Shown: positions 1 through 11,540 of the stretch, in pieces | How the letters are laid out: every line of letters begins with the position of its first letter | Position numbering within the stretch: position 1 is the first letter of the stretch | DNA from: Fragum whitleyi | Taxonomy: Eukaryota; Mollusca; Bivalvia; Cardiida; Cardiidae | Reading direction: 5' to 3' | Length of the DNA stretch: 64,000 nt | Assembly (NCBI GenBank): GCA_948146395.1 | Contig: OX411555.1 | Coordinates: 40,069,065 to 40,133,064 of the forward strand | Notes under the pieces: model-generated | Seen by the model: only the letters and a program-made list of their open reading frames with translations | What the model was told of the DNA's origin: nothing | The model's database searches: none | Position numbers and translations under genes: made by a program

Positions 1-308
1 GGTTTATTTCTCGGAAAATGTTTCAAATAGATGAAAACAATCACTGGTGTATTGCCCTTTAGGCATTCAAAGAACTAGAACGTATTTCTTTCTCTGGCAA
101 AACTATTTCCGGAATATTGAACGCAAAAAGAAAGCGTTGATAATGTGATTTTATGTTGACTTGTGGCGAGGTAGCAACCAGAAAGTAGTCCAGTCCATTT
201 GTGCACGTGAAAATAATCTTAGTGCAATATCAAAGTATGCAATATCAAAAAATATTGCACACTTTCCTCCCATTCAAATACATAGAGACAATATCAAAGT
301 ATATAATA
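1..308 (+). repeat. Long direct repeat, copy 1
   Basis: This segment recurs almost unchanged at 1063-1378. Both begin GGTTTATTTCTCGGAAAATG and end with a run about ATATCAAAGTATATAATAA, with scattered substitutions and short indels. The copy may begin before the window. It carries no open frame I recognise. The 3' part merges into the palindrome at 288-467. Confidence 0.85.
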
Positions 309-467
309 ATATAGGTTATTGAATTTATATGGGAATATATTGTGTCGGACAAGTTCTTTTGGCAGTGTGCCCGAGCTTGCGAGGGCAACTACGCCAAAAG
401 AACGAGTCCGACACAATATATTCCCATTTAAATTCAATAACCTTTTTATTGTATACTTTGATATTGT
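288..467. repeat. Foldback palindrome at the end of the direct repeat
   Basis: The left arm (from ACAATATCAAAGTAT through TTATTGAATTTATATGGGAA and GTGTCGGACAAGTTCTTTTGG) is repeated in reverse complement up to 467, with a loop of about 25 bp near 375-393. Arms are close to 80 bp with few mismatches. It looks like a foldback or MITE-type element joined to the direct repeat. The short open frames over it are by-products of the palindrome. Confidence 0.8.
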
Positions 468-1062
468 TGGACGATATTCACTTCTTATTTATTATTTTTT
501 TACATCACCTATACTTCAAGATCGATTTTGTAGTTAAATTTAAAGCGCTTTTAAATAACAGTTACGCAATAGACCTTTTCCCGCAAAATCCTTTCCGTTA
601 TATTTTTACGTTCGGATGAATACATCCGTTGCTATGAAGTGACAGTGTAAACAAAAAAGACGGCGGACATTTTAGTATCGATTCGCATTTTCGATCTTTA
701 AATACGCGTTGATTTCGACTTACTTTGAATAAAAATGAAATAAAGATATTTATTAAAACTTGTTCATTTTTTATTCTCCCTAGTTACACGTTCCAGAACT
801 GACTAAATCGGCGTACTTGATTCCGGAGCAGACTAGCGATAGTCATGAAGGACGGGACGGAGTGAAAGACGAAATGAAGAGAAAGATAGGGAGGAAGAGA
901 GATAGATACTAGAATAATGATAGACACAAAGGGATGGGCATGAAATAGTTTTGAAAGAGTTATGTTATAAAATAACAAAAGAAAAGAGAAACAAAAACAG
1001 TGATTTGGAAGAAATTTGGAGGGGGGGCATCTGAGTCGACGGAGATGGGGAGGGGATGAAGT
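468..1062. other. Spacer with no recognised gene
   Basis: AT-rich sequence with a GA-rich tract around 840-960 and a G-run near 1020-1027. I see no conserved protein similarity, RNA gene or known repeat end. The open frames on the minus strand here are low-complexity. Confidence 0.5.
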
Positions 1063-1378
1063 GGTTTATTTCTCGGAAAATGTTTCAAACAGATGAAAAC
1101 AAACACTGGTGAATTAACCTTTAGGCATTCATTCAAAGAACTTGAAACGTATTTCTTTACTCTGACAAAACTATTTCTCGAATATTCAACGCAAAAAGAA
1201 AGCTTTGATAATGTTATTTTATGTTGACTTATGGCGAGGTAGCAACCAAAAAGTAGTCCAGTCCATTTGTGCACGTGAAAATAATCTTAGTGCAATATCA
1301 AAGTATGCAATATCAAAAAATATTGCACACTTTCCTACCGTATAAATACATAGAGACAATATCAAAGTATATAATAAG
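1063..1378 (+). repeat. Long direct repeat, copy 2
   Basis: Second copy of the repeat at 1-308, same orientation, about 90 percent identical by eye. The foldback following copy 1 is absent here, so the palindrome is not an obligatory part of the repeat. Confidence 0.85.
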
Positions 1379-1457
1379 ATGCCATATTGTCGTAAGAATT
1401 ATGCGGATTATACTTCTAGATGTGCAAGTATGATAAATAAGAAAGGGAAATAACTAA

Positions 1458-2618
1458 ACAAGAGGACCATGATGGTCAAAAAGGAGATAATTTCTACATA
1501 AGATCAATACCATGGAATGAATGTTTTCAGCCAAGAGCAAAACAGATATGCCTTTTCGCTCTTTGATTCTCTGTTAAATGGGATGCACCTGGGTGGAGCC
1601 CAAATGTGATCCCAGGGTCTTGGTATGAACAAACTTGGTAGAATTTTCATTAGATTATGCTACAAACTATATATGAAAGCTGTCTGCTTTCTGGTTTGAG
1701 GCTTGAGAGAAGATTTTGTTAGGTTTTCCTATTTTCACCAATCGTGCTCTGATGAGCTAAAAGGGATGCGCCCGGGTGGAGCCCATGTATGACCCCAGGA
1801 TCTTGATGTGAACTAACTTGGTAGGGGCTCACTAGATGATTCTTTATACTGTGTGCCCTCTGGTTTTGGAAAAAAAGATTTCAAAAGATTTTTGCTTTGC
1901 TCTGTGAAAAGGGTTGCGCCCAGGTGGAAACCAAAATATGATGATAGGGTTTGATATGAACAAATTTTGTAGAGGTCAACTAGATGATGCTACATACCAA
2001 ATATGAAAGCTGTCTGCTTTCTGGTTTCAGAGAAGAAGATTTTTGAAGATTTTTATTTTTTTACCTTTCGTGCTCAGAAGAGCTAAAAGCGATGCGCCCA
2101 GGCAAAGCCCAAATATGACCCAAGGGTCTCAATATTAAAGAACTTGATAGAGGCCCACCAAATGATACTACATACTAAATATTAAAGCTATCTGCCATCT
2201 GGATTCAGAGAAGAATTTTTTTAAGATTTTCGCTCTTTGGTTCTATGTAAAAAAGGTTTGAGCCCGGGTGACGCCCAAATATGACCCCAGGAGCTTGATA
2301 TGAACAAACTTGGTAGAAGTCCACTAGATGATGCTACATACCAAATATGAAAGCTGTCTGCCGTCTTGTTTCAGAGGCGAAGATTTTTGAAGATTTTCAT
2401 ATTTTCACCCTTTTTGTTAAGGGTAAAGGGAAAGTTAAGAGTGGATTTCATTTATTTGAACAACTTTGGTAGAGCTTGACCCAAGGAACATCCCTGCCAA
2501 GTTTTATCAAGATTGGCCCACTGGTTTAGGAGGAGTAGATGTTTAAAGAAATTGTGGACGACGGACATTGTACGATCACAATAGCTCACCTTGAGCACTT
2601 CGTGCTCAGGTGAGCTAA
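1458..2618 (+). mobile_element. HINE-like element, core type A
   Basis: It starts ACAAGAGGACCATGATGGTC (5' hairpin) and ends in the hairpin GAGCACTTCGTGCTC followed by AGGTGAGCTAA. The core is about six degenerate units of roughly 170 bp, each with a GTATGTAGCATCATCTAG-like block (seen here as its reverse complement) and a CCAAGTTTGTTCATATCAAG-like block. The 5' subterminal repeat GCTCACCTGAG is deleted in this copy, where GGTC runs straight into AAAAAGGAG. A short CGACGGACATTG tract precedes the 3' hairpin. The assignment to Helentron-associated elements is inferred from the architecture. Confidence 0.75.
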
Positions 2619-3318
2619 AAATTAAGCTAGGTAGAGTAACGGTTCTTGTACACTGCACTCCATACTCATTAGAGGAACATAAGTCAATCGAGTAATGCTG
2701 CAGGTAAAGAAGTGGATTTTAACTGTCCGCCCGATGCCACAGGTGATCTCATTATATGTCCTGTCTTTTGATGGAGGTATAATTGACCAATCAAATTATT
2801 CATTTATAATGGATGAGCCATTATAAGTTATGACACCTAGGTAATCAACAGTCATTTATGTGTTACCTTTTTATGCTCAGGCACGGATAGATTTGGGGCA
2901 TTTTGTTTTACCATTTTCCATCTTTCTGTCTATCCTTCTGTCCGTCTGACTGACGGACTGCCCGGCAAAGTTAACCAGTGATCTAAACATTTCCCTGTAA
3001 CTTCAATCCTATTCAAGTAACAATGCTAAAATTAAGTATAGCATAATGCAGTTAGTTTACATCAATACTCAACTGAGGAAAGTCATAATTTTAACCCTTA
3101 ACCCTTTAACTTATTGAAAACCTAACCTACAAACTTAACATTATCCCATAACTTCAAAAATATTTGAGATACAATGTTCACATTTGATATGAAGGAACAT
3201 CTCATTGATTCACATCATTTTATGTCAAGGTTAGTTACAAAGCTCAAACTTGGAAAATAATTGATGTTTTGGGGGCAATAGTGTTATATGAACACATCTT
3301 ATTGTTTTATATTTAGAT
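2619..3318. other. Spacer with no recognised gene
   Basis: A short fragment near 2875-2970 (TTATGCTCAGGCACGG and a CTGTCCGTCTGACTGACGG tract) resembles the microsatellite end of the HINE-like elements, but no complete end is visible. Nothing else is recognised. Confidence 0.45.
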
Positions 3319-3660
3319 TACAGTCAAACTTGTTTTAAGCGACCACTACTGGGTCCACAAAAAAGTGGTCGTTTAAGAAAATGGTCGCTTAATACACGTT
3401 TTGTTCACAAATAAGAAACATACTTTTTGAATGAACATGCATACTACTGCGTAATCCTATTTTGTTTTAACTCAATAGAATCGTCTCATTGAGACGATTC
3501 TGTCGAGTTTTAACAACATGGGATTCAGTTTCAATGATTTTTAGACCACCAATAAATTCTCTTTAGGATATTTTTATTTAAAGAAGGGAGTTTTGAAAAC
3601 GGTCGCTTAATAAAATTGGTCGCTTAATAGACGTGGTCGCTCTAGCAAGATTGACTGTAC
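3319..3660. mobile_element. TIR element with internal GGTCGCTTAA repeats
   Basis: Ends are inverted repeats: TACAGTCAAACTTG on the left and the complement of CAAGATTGACTGTA on the right, flanked by TA. Just inside, the left end has TTAAGCGACCAC and the right end GTGGTCGCT. The motif GGTCGCTTAA or a close variant recurs several times inside both ends. The centre has the near-perfect palindrome GAATCGTCTCATTGAGACGA. No open frame; non-autonomous. Superfamily not assigned. Confidence 0.7.
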
Positions 3661-4676
3661 ATATTTTACAAGACCAATGCTGATGGATATTTTAGACTAA
3701 GATTTATGTCAGTGGCTATTGTTGTAGAAAGTGATCATCAGTTTCATCATTGCAATGGGGAATATTGTCTTTGTTATTCTAATTTCTAATAATTGATCAT
3801 TACGCGGGCTGTATTTTGTCATTTTTTTTAATTACAATGATGATATATTCTGATAATAATCTTGCAGTTTTGCCAGATTTGTCCTCACTTTAATGTCCAT
3901 GCCAATTTTTAAGATTTTGAGCATATAAAATCTTTTTTAAAATTTGATATACATAAGCAAATTGTCATTCTAAGCTACACAAATTGCAAAAGGAATTAGT
4001 AGTGTTTGATCCATAATAGTATAGGTTTAAAGAAGAAGTTGGTTTCTTTGTCCAAAGAGAAAGACTGTGGGGAGCTTACGGGGTGGATAAAGAGTCTGGT
4101 AAACCATCTATACTGGACAGCAGCATCATCAGAAGGGGAAGATGGAGAAGTTGCTATGGGTAAATGGTTGTCAGTTCTTAACCACATCAGAAATGTTCAC
4201 ACAGGGCACACGGCGGTTTATACAACATGTGAACATGGTGATTTAGAGGGAAGAGAAAGGCAGAAAAAGTGATTAAAAGCAGGTAAATTTTTATGTTTGA
4301 TTATGTGAAAACTTGGCAGAATTCGAAACCTGACAAGGTACCTGAGGGTAGATTTTCAAAAAAAATATTTAAAGCATTTATAATAACTTTTCAACTATGT
4401 ACTTTTTATTATGATACTTTCTTTAATGCTTTTCGATGGTTTATCGAGAAATAATGGTAGATTAACACTTGATAATCTCACCACAAAAGCAGTGAAATTA
4501 TCAAAAACTTATACCCTGCTTTTGTGCATTTCATTCTATCTGACGTCATATATGCGGGGCGAAATAAGTGACGTCACAATGAACGTTGCATAGCGATCAC
4601 GCGCAAAATGACGCGCTTTACGAAAATATGTCCTAGAAATTTCACATTTTGTCTCTTTTTTGCATTAAAGAAATAG

Positions 4677-4834
4677 AATAATCGTTTGTTTTTCGTGTAA
4701 GATCGATTAATATTTCATTTCGTGAACAACAAAAGCTATATTTGCACTCGTGGTTCTGCCACTCGTGAAAATATAGCTTTTGCTGTTCACTCAATGAAAT
4801 ATACATCGATCTTACACTGAAACAAACGATTATC
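4677..4834. repeat. Foldback palindrome in the first intron of the relic
   Basis: The left arm from ATAATCGTTTGTTTTTCGTG to GCTATATTTGCACTCGTG pairs with CACTCGTGAAAATATAGC to CAAACGATTAT, with a loop of only a few bases. Arms of about 75 bp and about 90 percent matched. No coding content. Confidence 0.8.
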
Positions 4835-4883
4835 CTCTATATGTATCATGAATAGAAATTGAAAGTAACGCAGGTATTATCCA

Positions 4884-5241
4884 TAATTAATGCCCTGGCA
4901 GGGGGGAGCCTAAGTTACGGGTCGTTGCACTTACGGTTAAGGGAAATCAGCTTTTATCTAAAATAACCTACTTCTAAACATAAATAACTCGAGACCTTAA
5001 ATCGTAGATTGGTAACCAAATCCTCGTAACTTCAGCTTAATCAAGCTGAAGTTACGAGGACTGGGTTACCAAACGATGAAATGTGTTCACTCTCTCATAG
5101 CACGTGAATCCTTAAGGTTTTATGATACAGTTATTTGCACGAGTTACCGACTAAAATTTGAAAGGACCCAAACTATTGAAAAAAGTAAACTCGCCAAATT
5201 ACGTCACGGCTAAGCCCCGCCCTGCCAGTTCATTAATTACG
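4884..5241 (+). mobile_element. TIR element with TAATTAATG ends and central palindrome, copy 1
   Basis: Left end TAATTAATGCCCTGGCAGG and right end CCCTGCCAGTTCATTAATTA form a terminal inverted repeat. The centre is the palindrome around TAACTTCAGCTTAATCAAGC. A second copy lies inverted at 20343-20701. Non-coding, MITE-like; superfamily not assigned. Confidence 0.75.
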
Positions 5242-5359
5242 CAGAATATGTGTCAATGCTAGGATGAAAAATGACAGTTTTTAGCTCTGCTGAGTAGAGA
5301 TTAGGAGAACTTTAGCAATGGTGTATTTCCCTCCTATGCGCCCTTTCATCTGTTTAATT

Positions 5360-5800
5360 TTCATTATTTACCTGATAAAGTCCACAAATTTTATTCAGTT
5401 CTCTAGAAACTTTCATACTGGTTTTTTGGTCATAATAGTCATATTTATTAAAAATGGGATCAACCATTAAAAAATGACGGGAAATGGGCCTTCTGGAATT
5501 GGATTTGATGCAATCTTGTTTATCCAATAAAGTGCACAAATATCATTTTATTCTCTTGAATTTTCCAAAAGCAATTTCAGGGTCATATGGATTGTTGCTA
5601 ACCAAATAGAGATAATAGGATGGAAAGGGGGCTCAAAATATTTTTGTAAATTTGATAAAGTCAGCAAATATCATTTGAGTTCCTTGAAACTTTCTGACTG
5701 TAGAATTGTTTGAAGGCTCTTTTAATAAATGGGGTGGAGGAGTCATATGCAAACCAAAATTTTAGGGCTCTGCCCCGAGATTTAACCTTTTGCATATAAC
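5360..5800. repeat. Degenerate tandem array, unit about 140 bp
   Basis: Related blocks recur at about 5370, 5515 and 5650: TGATAAAGTC or CAATAAAGTG, then CACAAAT, then TTCTCTTGAA or TTCCTTGAAACTTTC. Units are strongly diverged. They resemble the cores of HINE-like elements, but no element end is visible. From 5800 to 6275 nothing more is recognised. Confidence 0.45.
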
Positions 5801-6275
5801 TCCTCATCTACCAGACTTTATTCATGGACACATCTATGAGTAAATGAAATTATTTCATAAAACTTTATTGAAGGGGAGACTCCTTGGTTAATTTCACTTA
5901 TCACATTAGAGAATAAACTCAGGAAAAAGGGTCTTAATCACAATTTTCTTGTTCACACTGTAGAGGCCACAAATCATTAATATGCAATTATGACTTTTGC
6001 TGGATAATTTGATATTTATTGATTAAGACATTATTATTAGTTAAAACATTTGTTACTGAATTTAAGCATATAGGCTGTAAGAACTGTTTCGCACTGAGCC
6101 ATAAATATTGATTAAGACAGTGAAAAAAATGCCAAAAATAAACATAATCCACGCAAAATATTAACATCTGATCAGTGAAAATGTGCATAAAACCTCTGTT
6201 GAAATTTTAGTGATCTTGATTTTGTTGATATGGGCCTTTAGAAACTTTGTAAAATCACTTCAGAAATGGTTGATT

Positions 6276-6504
6276 TTAACCCTTTCCTGTTTTACAAAAT
6301 TTTGGACCTGTCCAAATTCAAAGGTTTTGCAGACGAAAAGTAAAAATGGATTTAATTTGAAAAATAACCATTCAGTAGGGTAGAAAATAGTGTGGAAAAA
6401 GAAGAAATTGCTTGTCAGAAGCAATTTCTACTTTTTTCACAATGTTTTCTCAATCATAAAATCACAGGCACGTAAAAAGCAGGGATTAAACATCAAAGGG
6501 TTAA
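6276..6504 (+). mobile_element. TTAA-flanked MITE (family M1), copy 1
   Basis: Flanked by TTAA on both sides with terminal repeats CCCTTTCCTGTTT and the complement of AACATCAAAGGG. Inside is a hairpin (GAAGAAATTGCTTG paired with CAGAAGCAATTTCT). TTAA duplication with CCC-starting ends suits piggyBac-type or Kolobok-type MITEs. Five further copies lie at 7690, 13716, 17332, 33647 and 55461. Confidence 0.8.
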
Positions 6505-6774
6505 CCTTCGAAAAGGAAGATGGGGTTTTCTTAGAGCATGGGGCTCTACTTGAATTATTACGGTAGTTTAATTACTCCTTTGTGGTGATTGTAACATAAG
6601 TGACAGAAAACAGGTTGGTGTTACGGGATAGTGAATCCATGTGTCTGTTCTTCTTTCAGTCATTATGATTTTGTCTGGGGAATTACTCCTACATTTAAGA
6701 GATGCAGAGAGTATTTGTTGATTTCATAAAGGAAAGAAACTAAAAACCAAATCACACTTTATTAAACTTGGTCA

Positions 6775-7023
6775 TAAAGTTGGCCAGGTCACAAGGATGA
6801 ACCCTATTGAAAATGGGAATGATCCATGCAATATCACCGGAAAATGGGTCTTAATAATTTTCTTGTTATAACTCTAGAGGCCACAATTTTTGCCCAAACT
6901 TCAAAAGACTTGGTTTTGTGTAGAAATTATCTCCTTTATGACATCTGCCTATTTAATAGATGTGATGTCCAAGGGGTCAAAGAAACTTAGGTGTGCGATC
7001 TAGGACCATCTTGGTCCTCTTGG
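6775..7023 (-). mobile_element. Chimeric HINE-like fragment: type B core joined to a type A 5' end
   Basis: The left part is a type B unit (CAGGTCACAAGGATGAACCC, CTCTAGAGGCCACAA). At about 6920 it changes to the type A 5' flank (ATCTCCTTTATGACATCTGC, GATGTCCAAGGGGTCAAAG) and ends AGGACCATCTTGGTCCTCTTG. The 3' hairpin end is missing. The join shows that cores and ends are exchanged. Confidence 0.65.
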
Positions 7024-7689
7024 TCTACTATTAAAGGTAAATGAATTAAAGGGAAACAAGTCTAAAATTTGAATTTCAGAATGATCAATTCAGTTCTGCC
7101 AACAAAGATTTGTACATTCTGATTGGCTGGAAATTTGGTTTCATAACTCCATGAAAACAGTTTTGCGTCTGTATCTCTTTTTGTGGGTTTGTGCACAAAG
7201 TACTCAATAAAGAATTCTGTCACATTTTGTTAAATCAGATTTTTTTTCTTATCAAATTATAAGATATAAAGATAATATTTACACTAGTTATTTTATAGAG
7301 ATATGAATCTTAAAACATCTTCACACTCGTATATGAATCTGTTTCCCATATTCTCAGTGTGATGAGGTATAGTTTCATACCTCCATGACATAAAAAAATA
7401 TTATCTTTATTTCCAAATTAAATTTTCTTTTTCAGGGACAAAAGTGTTTGAGAAACTGGATGGTATTGTCGACAGTAGACAATTGAGGAAGGATATTCCA
7501 AAGTTGTCACCACATCACCAAATCTCAGCTTTGGAGGGATACCATTCAGTCAAGAACCACTTTGCTCCGAAGATGATCAGGTTTTCCTATCATGGAATGT
7601 TGTGTAGGTATGTAGTCTTAGTTTGAAATCTTTGTTTTACCGGTATACCAAATGCTGATGATCAGTGAATCTAGAAATCTGTCAATTCT

Positions 7690-7851
7690 TTAACCCTTTG
7701 CTGTTTAATCCCTGTTTTTTACGTGCCTGTGATTTTATGATTTAGATCTACTGAATGGTTATTTTTCAAATTAAATCCACTTTAAATTTTTGTCTGCAAA
7801 ACCTTTGAATTCGGACAGGTCCAAAATTTTGTAAAACAGGAAAGTGTTATA
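7690..7851 (-). mobile_element. TTAA-flanked MITE (family M1), internally deleted copy
   Basis: Reverse orientation. Starts TTAACCCTTTGCTGTTT and ends AACAGGAAAGTGTTA, a decayed end. The internal hairpin is missing, giving a copy about 65 bp shorter than the others. It lies in the second intron of the relic. Confidence 0.7.
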
Positions 7852-8303
7852 CATAGTCCAGCAGAACTATTGTTATGACCTGGTTACTGACGTTAGTGCG
7901 TCCATCTGTCTGTCCTTTAACTTGTTCTTAAAATATCTTCTCTGAATATTCTGGGCAGAATTAAACCAAATTTCACAGTTATGATTTTTGGCATATGCTC
8001 TTTCAGATTTCTTCATTTAACACTGATCACTGATACCTTGGGTGCATAGGTGCTATGGGCAGTCACATCACCTAAAAGTGGTAGCATGTAATAAAATTTT
8101 AAACAATCTTCTTCTCAGAAACTACTGGTCAGAATTCTACCAAATATTTTTATTAATCCCTTAGGCCTTATGTGCCAGTGGAGCAATACTGACCCTCTTG
8201 GGCCTCTTATTTTAGGTACCAGTAAAAAAAAAATAATTAGAATTATTGATACTAAACAAATGCTGCTTTGTCAGACAAATCAAATAAACTTGTCATATCA
8301 TAT

Positions 8304-8556
8304 GTGAACCGTCGCATGAAAAAAGACCATCTGGACATGAAGTATTGATCCCAAACAGACAGTTTGTATGGTGCAGACTGATTAGGGTCAAAATGTTTCA
8401 TTCTTGACTGGCTATCTGAATCTAATTATCATTTAACCTTTCTGTATAGAAATTTTAGAATTGCATCCCTTGGAAATCCAATGCTGGACCAATTTTTTCC
8501 AAAAAATATATATTTCACACCTTACCCAGATGGTCCCTTTTCGAGTGATGGGTCAG
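8304..8556. mobile_element. Short TIR element with GACCATCTGG ends
   Basis: The left end GTGAACCGTCGCATGAAAAA then GACCATCTGG is matched in reverse complement by CCAGATGGTCCCTTTTCGAG then TGATGGGTCA on the right. A related, right-truncated copy is at 21545-21750 (GACCATCTGGGTAGGGC, CCAATGCTGGACCAAT). No coding content. Confidence 0.65.
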
Positions 8557-8954
8557 ATATGTATATATTATCTAAAAAAGAATTTCATTGAGGAAGCGTA
8601 CGGTAATAGGGATATTGAGACAATTATATTTGGTTAAGGGAAAACACAACAAAAATCGAAAATTACAAAACAATAATTTATTTGATATCTTAAAATCTTT
8701 ATATTTATACAGGTAATGGCTATCAGCTCTTCACTTCAATGAGAACACCCAAAGAGACCAAGCAAAAACTGAGGATGGACATCCAAGATTTAACATAGTC
8801 TACCCAAAATTCAAGAAGGGGCAGTATACAGTGAGAAAAAATCCAGTTGAATACACATATAGTAAGTTACATTTGTAGATTGAAATACCTTTTGGGAAAT
8901 GTTTAAACCAAACAGTTTTGTGCTTATCAATAAAATTAATGATTGTGTCTCAAT

Positions 8955-9688
8955 AACTAGTAAGCCATGAATGGTGTGAGTCGCTCCGGAGGCTTGAAAT
9001 TCTTGAAAAGCAATCAAAGTTTTGACTAGATTTTTAGATATTATGGGTTCTACTGATGTTGAAAATGTTATCAAAGTTTCAACTATATAACATATAAATA
9101 AATGACCTCTGCCCATAAAAGACATATTTTTCATTCAATCACAATAATTTTTAGCAGACTGATAAAGGGTCTCCCAAAGATCATACAAAAACAGTTTGAT
9201 TGATATCCATCAGTTACATTCTGAGAAAATGATTTTCAAAGTTTCTACTAAATAACATATTGAGAAGTGACCTCCACCCATGAAATACATATTTTTTCAT
9301 CTGATGACAATAATTTATTGTAGACTGATAAAGGGTCACTCAGGGATCATTCCAGTGAAATTTGGTTGATATCCATCAGTTACATTCTGAGAAAATGATT
9401 TTCAAAGTTTCCACTATATAACATATAGAGAAATGATCTCCGCCCCTAAAATATATATAATCATCCGATCACAATATTTTTTTGTAGACTGATAAAGGGT
9501 CTCCCAAGGATCATTCCAGTGTAATTTGGTTGATGTCCATCAATTACTTTCTGGGAAAATGATGTTAAAAGTTTCCACTATATAACATATAGAGAAATGA
9601 CCTCCGCCCCTAAAATACAAACGGACGGACGCACGACGGACACAATGCCATGACAATAGCCCCAGAGGCTTTCAGCCAGTGGAACTAA
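8955..9688 (+). mobile_element. HINE-like element, core type J, copy 1
   Basis: Begins ACTAGTAAGCCATGAATGG. The core is about four units of some 160 bp (ACTGATAAAGGGTC, GGATCATTCCAGTG, GATATCCATCAGTTACATTC, ACCTCCGCCC). It then has a short ACGGACGGACGCACGACGG tract and the end CCATGACAATAGCCCCAGAG to GTGGAACTAA. It sits just after exon 3 of the upstream relic and may have removed the next exon. The end pairing is less clear than in the other families. Confidence 0.6.
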
Positions 9689-10240
9689 AAACATGTATGA
9701 ACCCTATATTCTACTTGGTTAGTACCTGACCTGAAAGCAAGTCTTCTTTGGTCCATGCCGCTTTGCCAGTGATTGCAAAATCTAAGATTGAAAAGTAGTT
9801 TAAAATTTTGTTTAAGTTCTTTAAAGTAAAAGAAAACATAATGCAAAATGTTAATATTGCCTGTTACAAGCAATTTCTTATTTCTCTCAATGTATCCTAT
9901 AGCAATAAGCATCAAAAGCAAGTGAAAAATAGGGCATTCAAAATTATCATAATCCACTAGTCAAAATCTCAATTCATCTTGTAAATTAAGAAATATCTTA
10001 GAAATTTAATTCTTTTTCGATCTTTATAATACTTTATGTAAGATGCAAAGTTCTCATCCTGCAATATTCTTGGAAAATAACTCTTGTATGAATTCGCTCT
10101 AAATATTTATACACAGCAGTATGCTAATCTTTTTGGTTAAATAAATCATTTTGAACAGTAATCAAAAAAGAAATCTCTTTATCTCTTAAGATGAGTTTGA
10201 AAATGTTGAAAAATACTTCTATGATTTAATCTCTTTTTAG
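9689..10240. other. Spacer with no recognised gene
   Basis: AT-rich. A hairpin-like tract near 9865-9895 (GTTACAAGCAATTTCTTATT) resembles half of the M1 internal hairpin. I looked for the missing CxC half of the SWIM motif and for exon 4 of the upstream gene and found neither. Confidence 0.45.
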
Positions 10241-10765
10241 ACAAGGGGAAGTCTGCAGTCATGTAGCAGCCCTAATATTTAAAGTGGAAGCATGCACACA
10301 ACTTGGTTTCAATAAAGTTTTGTGTACAACAGTGCCGTGAAAATGGAATCAGAACTTCACAAAGAAGGTAATACATTATTTTCCCTTAAAACTAAGCATA
10401 AGTAGTACCCACTGCAAAGGAATGAAAGGAGTATGAGAGAGAAAATTAAATGAAAGGTCTTAATTTGTGGAAGACAAAAGTGCAGAAGATATACAAAAGA
10501 AAATATTGTAAACAAGGGAGCTGTCAAATTGAAACAAGATTAAAAAAAAAACACATTTTCTTCTCAAAATCCTATTTTTGTGTTACTACTTTGTGCAAAT
10601 CTTAATTAGAATATCTAAATGAGTATACCAAATCACATGGTTTGCAGATGTATAAATTTGTGAGAACATGAAGACTTAAATATTGTGAGCAAAAAATGGG
10701 GGTTTGTTGTACACATACAGACAGTCCTAGATGATTGGAGATAACACAAATTCATATTGATATTT

Positions 10766-11540
10766 TTAGCTCACCTGAGCAAATTGTGCTCAAGGTGAGC
10801 TTATGTGATCATTGAATGTCTGTCCTGCGTCATCCATCAGCAGGCGTCAACAATTAAAGTGTTTACACTCTAGAGACCACAAATATGAACCAATCATCAT
10901 GAAACTTTGTCAGAATAATTGTCAGGTCACAAGGATGAACCCTATTGAAAATGGGAAAGATCTGTGTCATATCACGGGAAAAGGGGCCTTAATGACAATT
11001 TTCTAGTTTACGCTCTAGAAGCCACAAATATGACCCAATCTTCATGAAACTTAGTCAGAATACTTCTCAGGTCACAAAGATGAACCCTATGGAAAATGGG
11101 TAGGATCTTTATCATATCACAGGAACAGGGGCCTTAATGTCGATTTTTTTTTTTGTCAACGCTCTAGAGGCCACAAGTATATTCCAATCTTCAAGAAACC
11201 TGGTCAGAATATTTTGCAAGTCACTAGGATGAACCCTTTTGAAAATGGGAAGGATCTGTGTCATTTAACAGGAAAAGGGCCTTAATGTCAATTTTCTTGT
11301 TTACACTCTAGAGGCTACAAATATGGTCCAATCTTCAAGAAAATTGGTCAGAGTGTTTGTCAGGTTACAAGGATGAACCCTTTTGAAAATAGGAAGGATC
11401 TGTGCAATATCATGGGAAAAGGGGCGTTAATGACAATATTCTTGTTAACACTCTAGTAACCACAAGTCTTAAAAGTACAATTACGACTTTTGCTGGAAAA
11501 TTTGATAATAGTTATTTAGACAAAGATACACAGGTGAGCA
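10766..11540 (-). mobile_element. HINE-like element, core type B, 5' end lost
   Basis: Starts with the 3' hairpin end in reverse (TTAGCTCACCTGAGCAAATT, then GTGCTCAAGGTGAGC). It carries about five type B units (CACAAGGATGAACCCTATTG, CTCTAGAGGCCACAA, CTTAATGACAATTTTC). It ends in the 5' flank (TTTAGACAAAGATACACAGG) and stops at GTGAGC before the 5' hairpin. It lies in the intron of the SWIM/YqaJ relic. Confidence 0.7.

Larger units (their letters stand above)
4021..8861 (+). pseudogene. Transposase-like gene relic, three exons (paralogue of the gene at 60956-64000)
   Basis: Three exons join in phase: about 4021-4282, 7436-7607 (172 nt) and 8713-8861 (149 nt). Donors GTAAAT, GTATGT and GTAAGT and AG acceptors are visible. 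The exons encode a family I know as multicopy, transposon-related proteins in cnidarians, fish and molluscs: NHLYW, KWLSVLNHI, HTGH (exon 1); KLSPHHQISALEGYHSV, NHFAPK, SYHGML (exon 2); SALHFNEN and KFKKGQYTVRK (exon 3). It is broken by TGA at 4270-4272, where the paralogue has Trp, and TAA at 8714-8716, where the paralogue has Leu. No ATG start or 5' exon is visible, and no exon 4 was found before the repeats from 8955. The introns hold several unrelated elements. Function unknown; a Kolobok-like link is only a guess. Confidence 0.8.
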
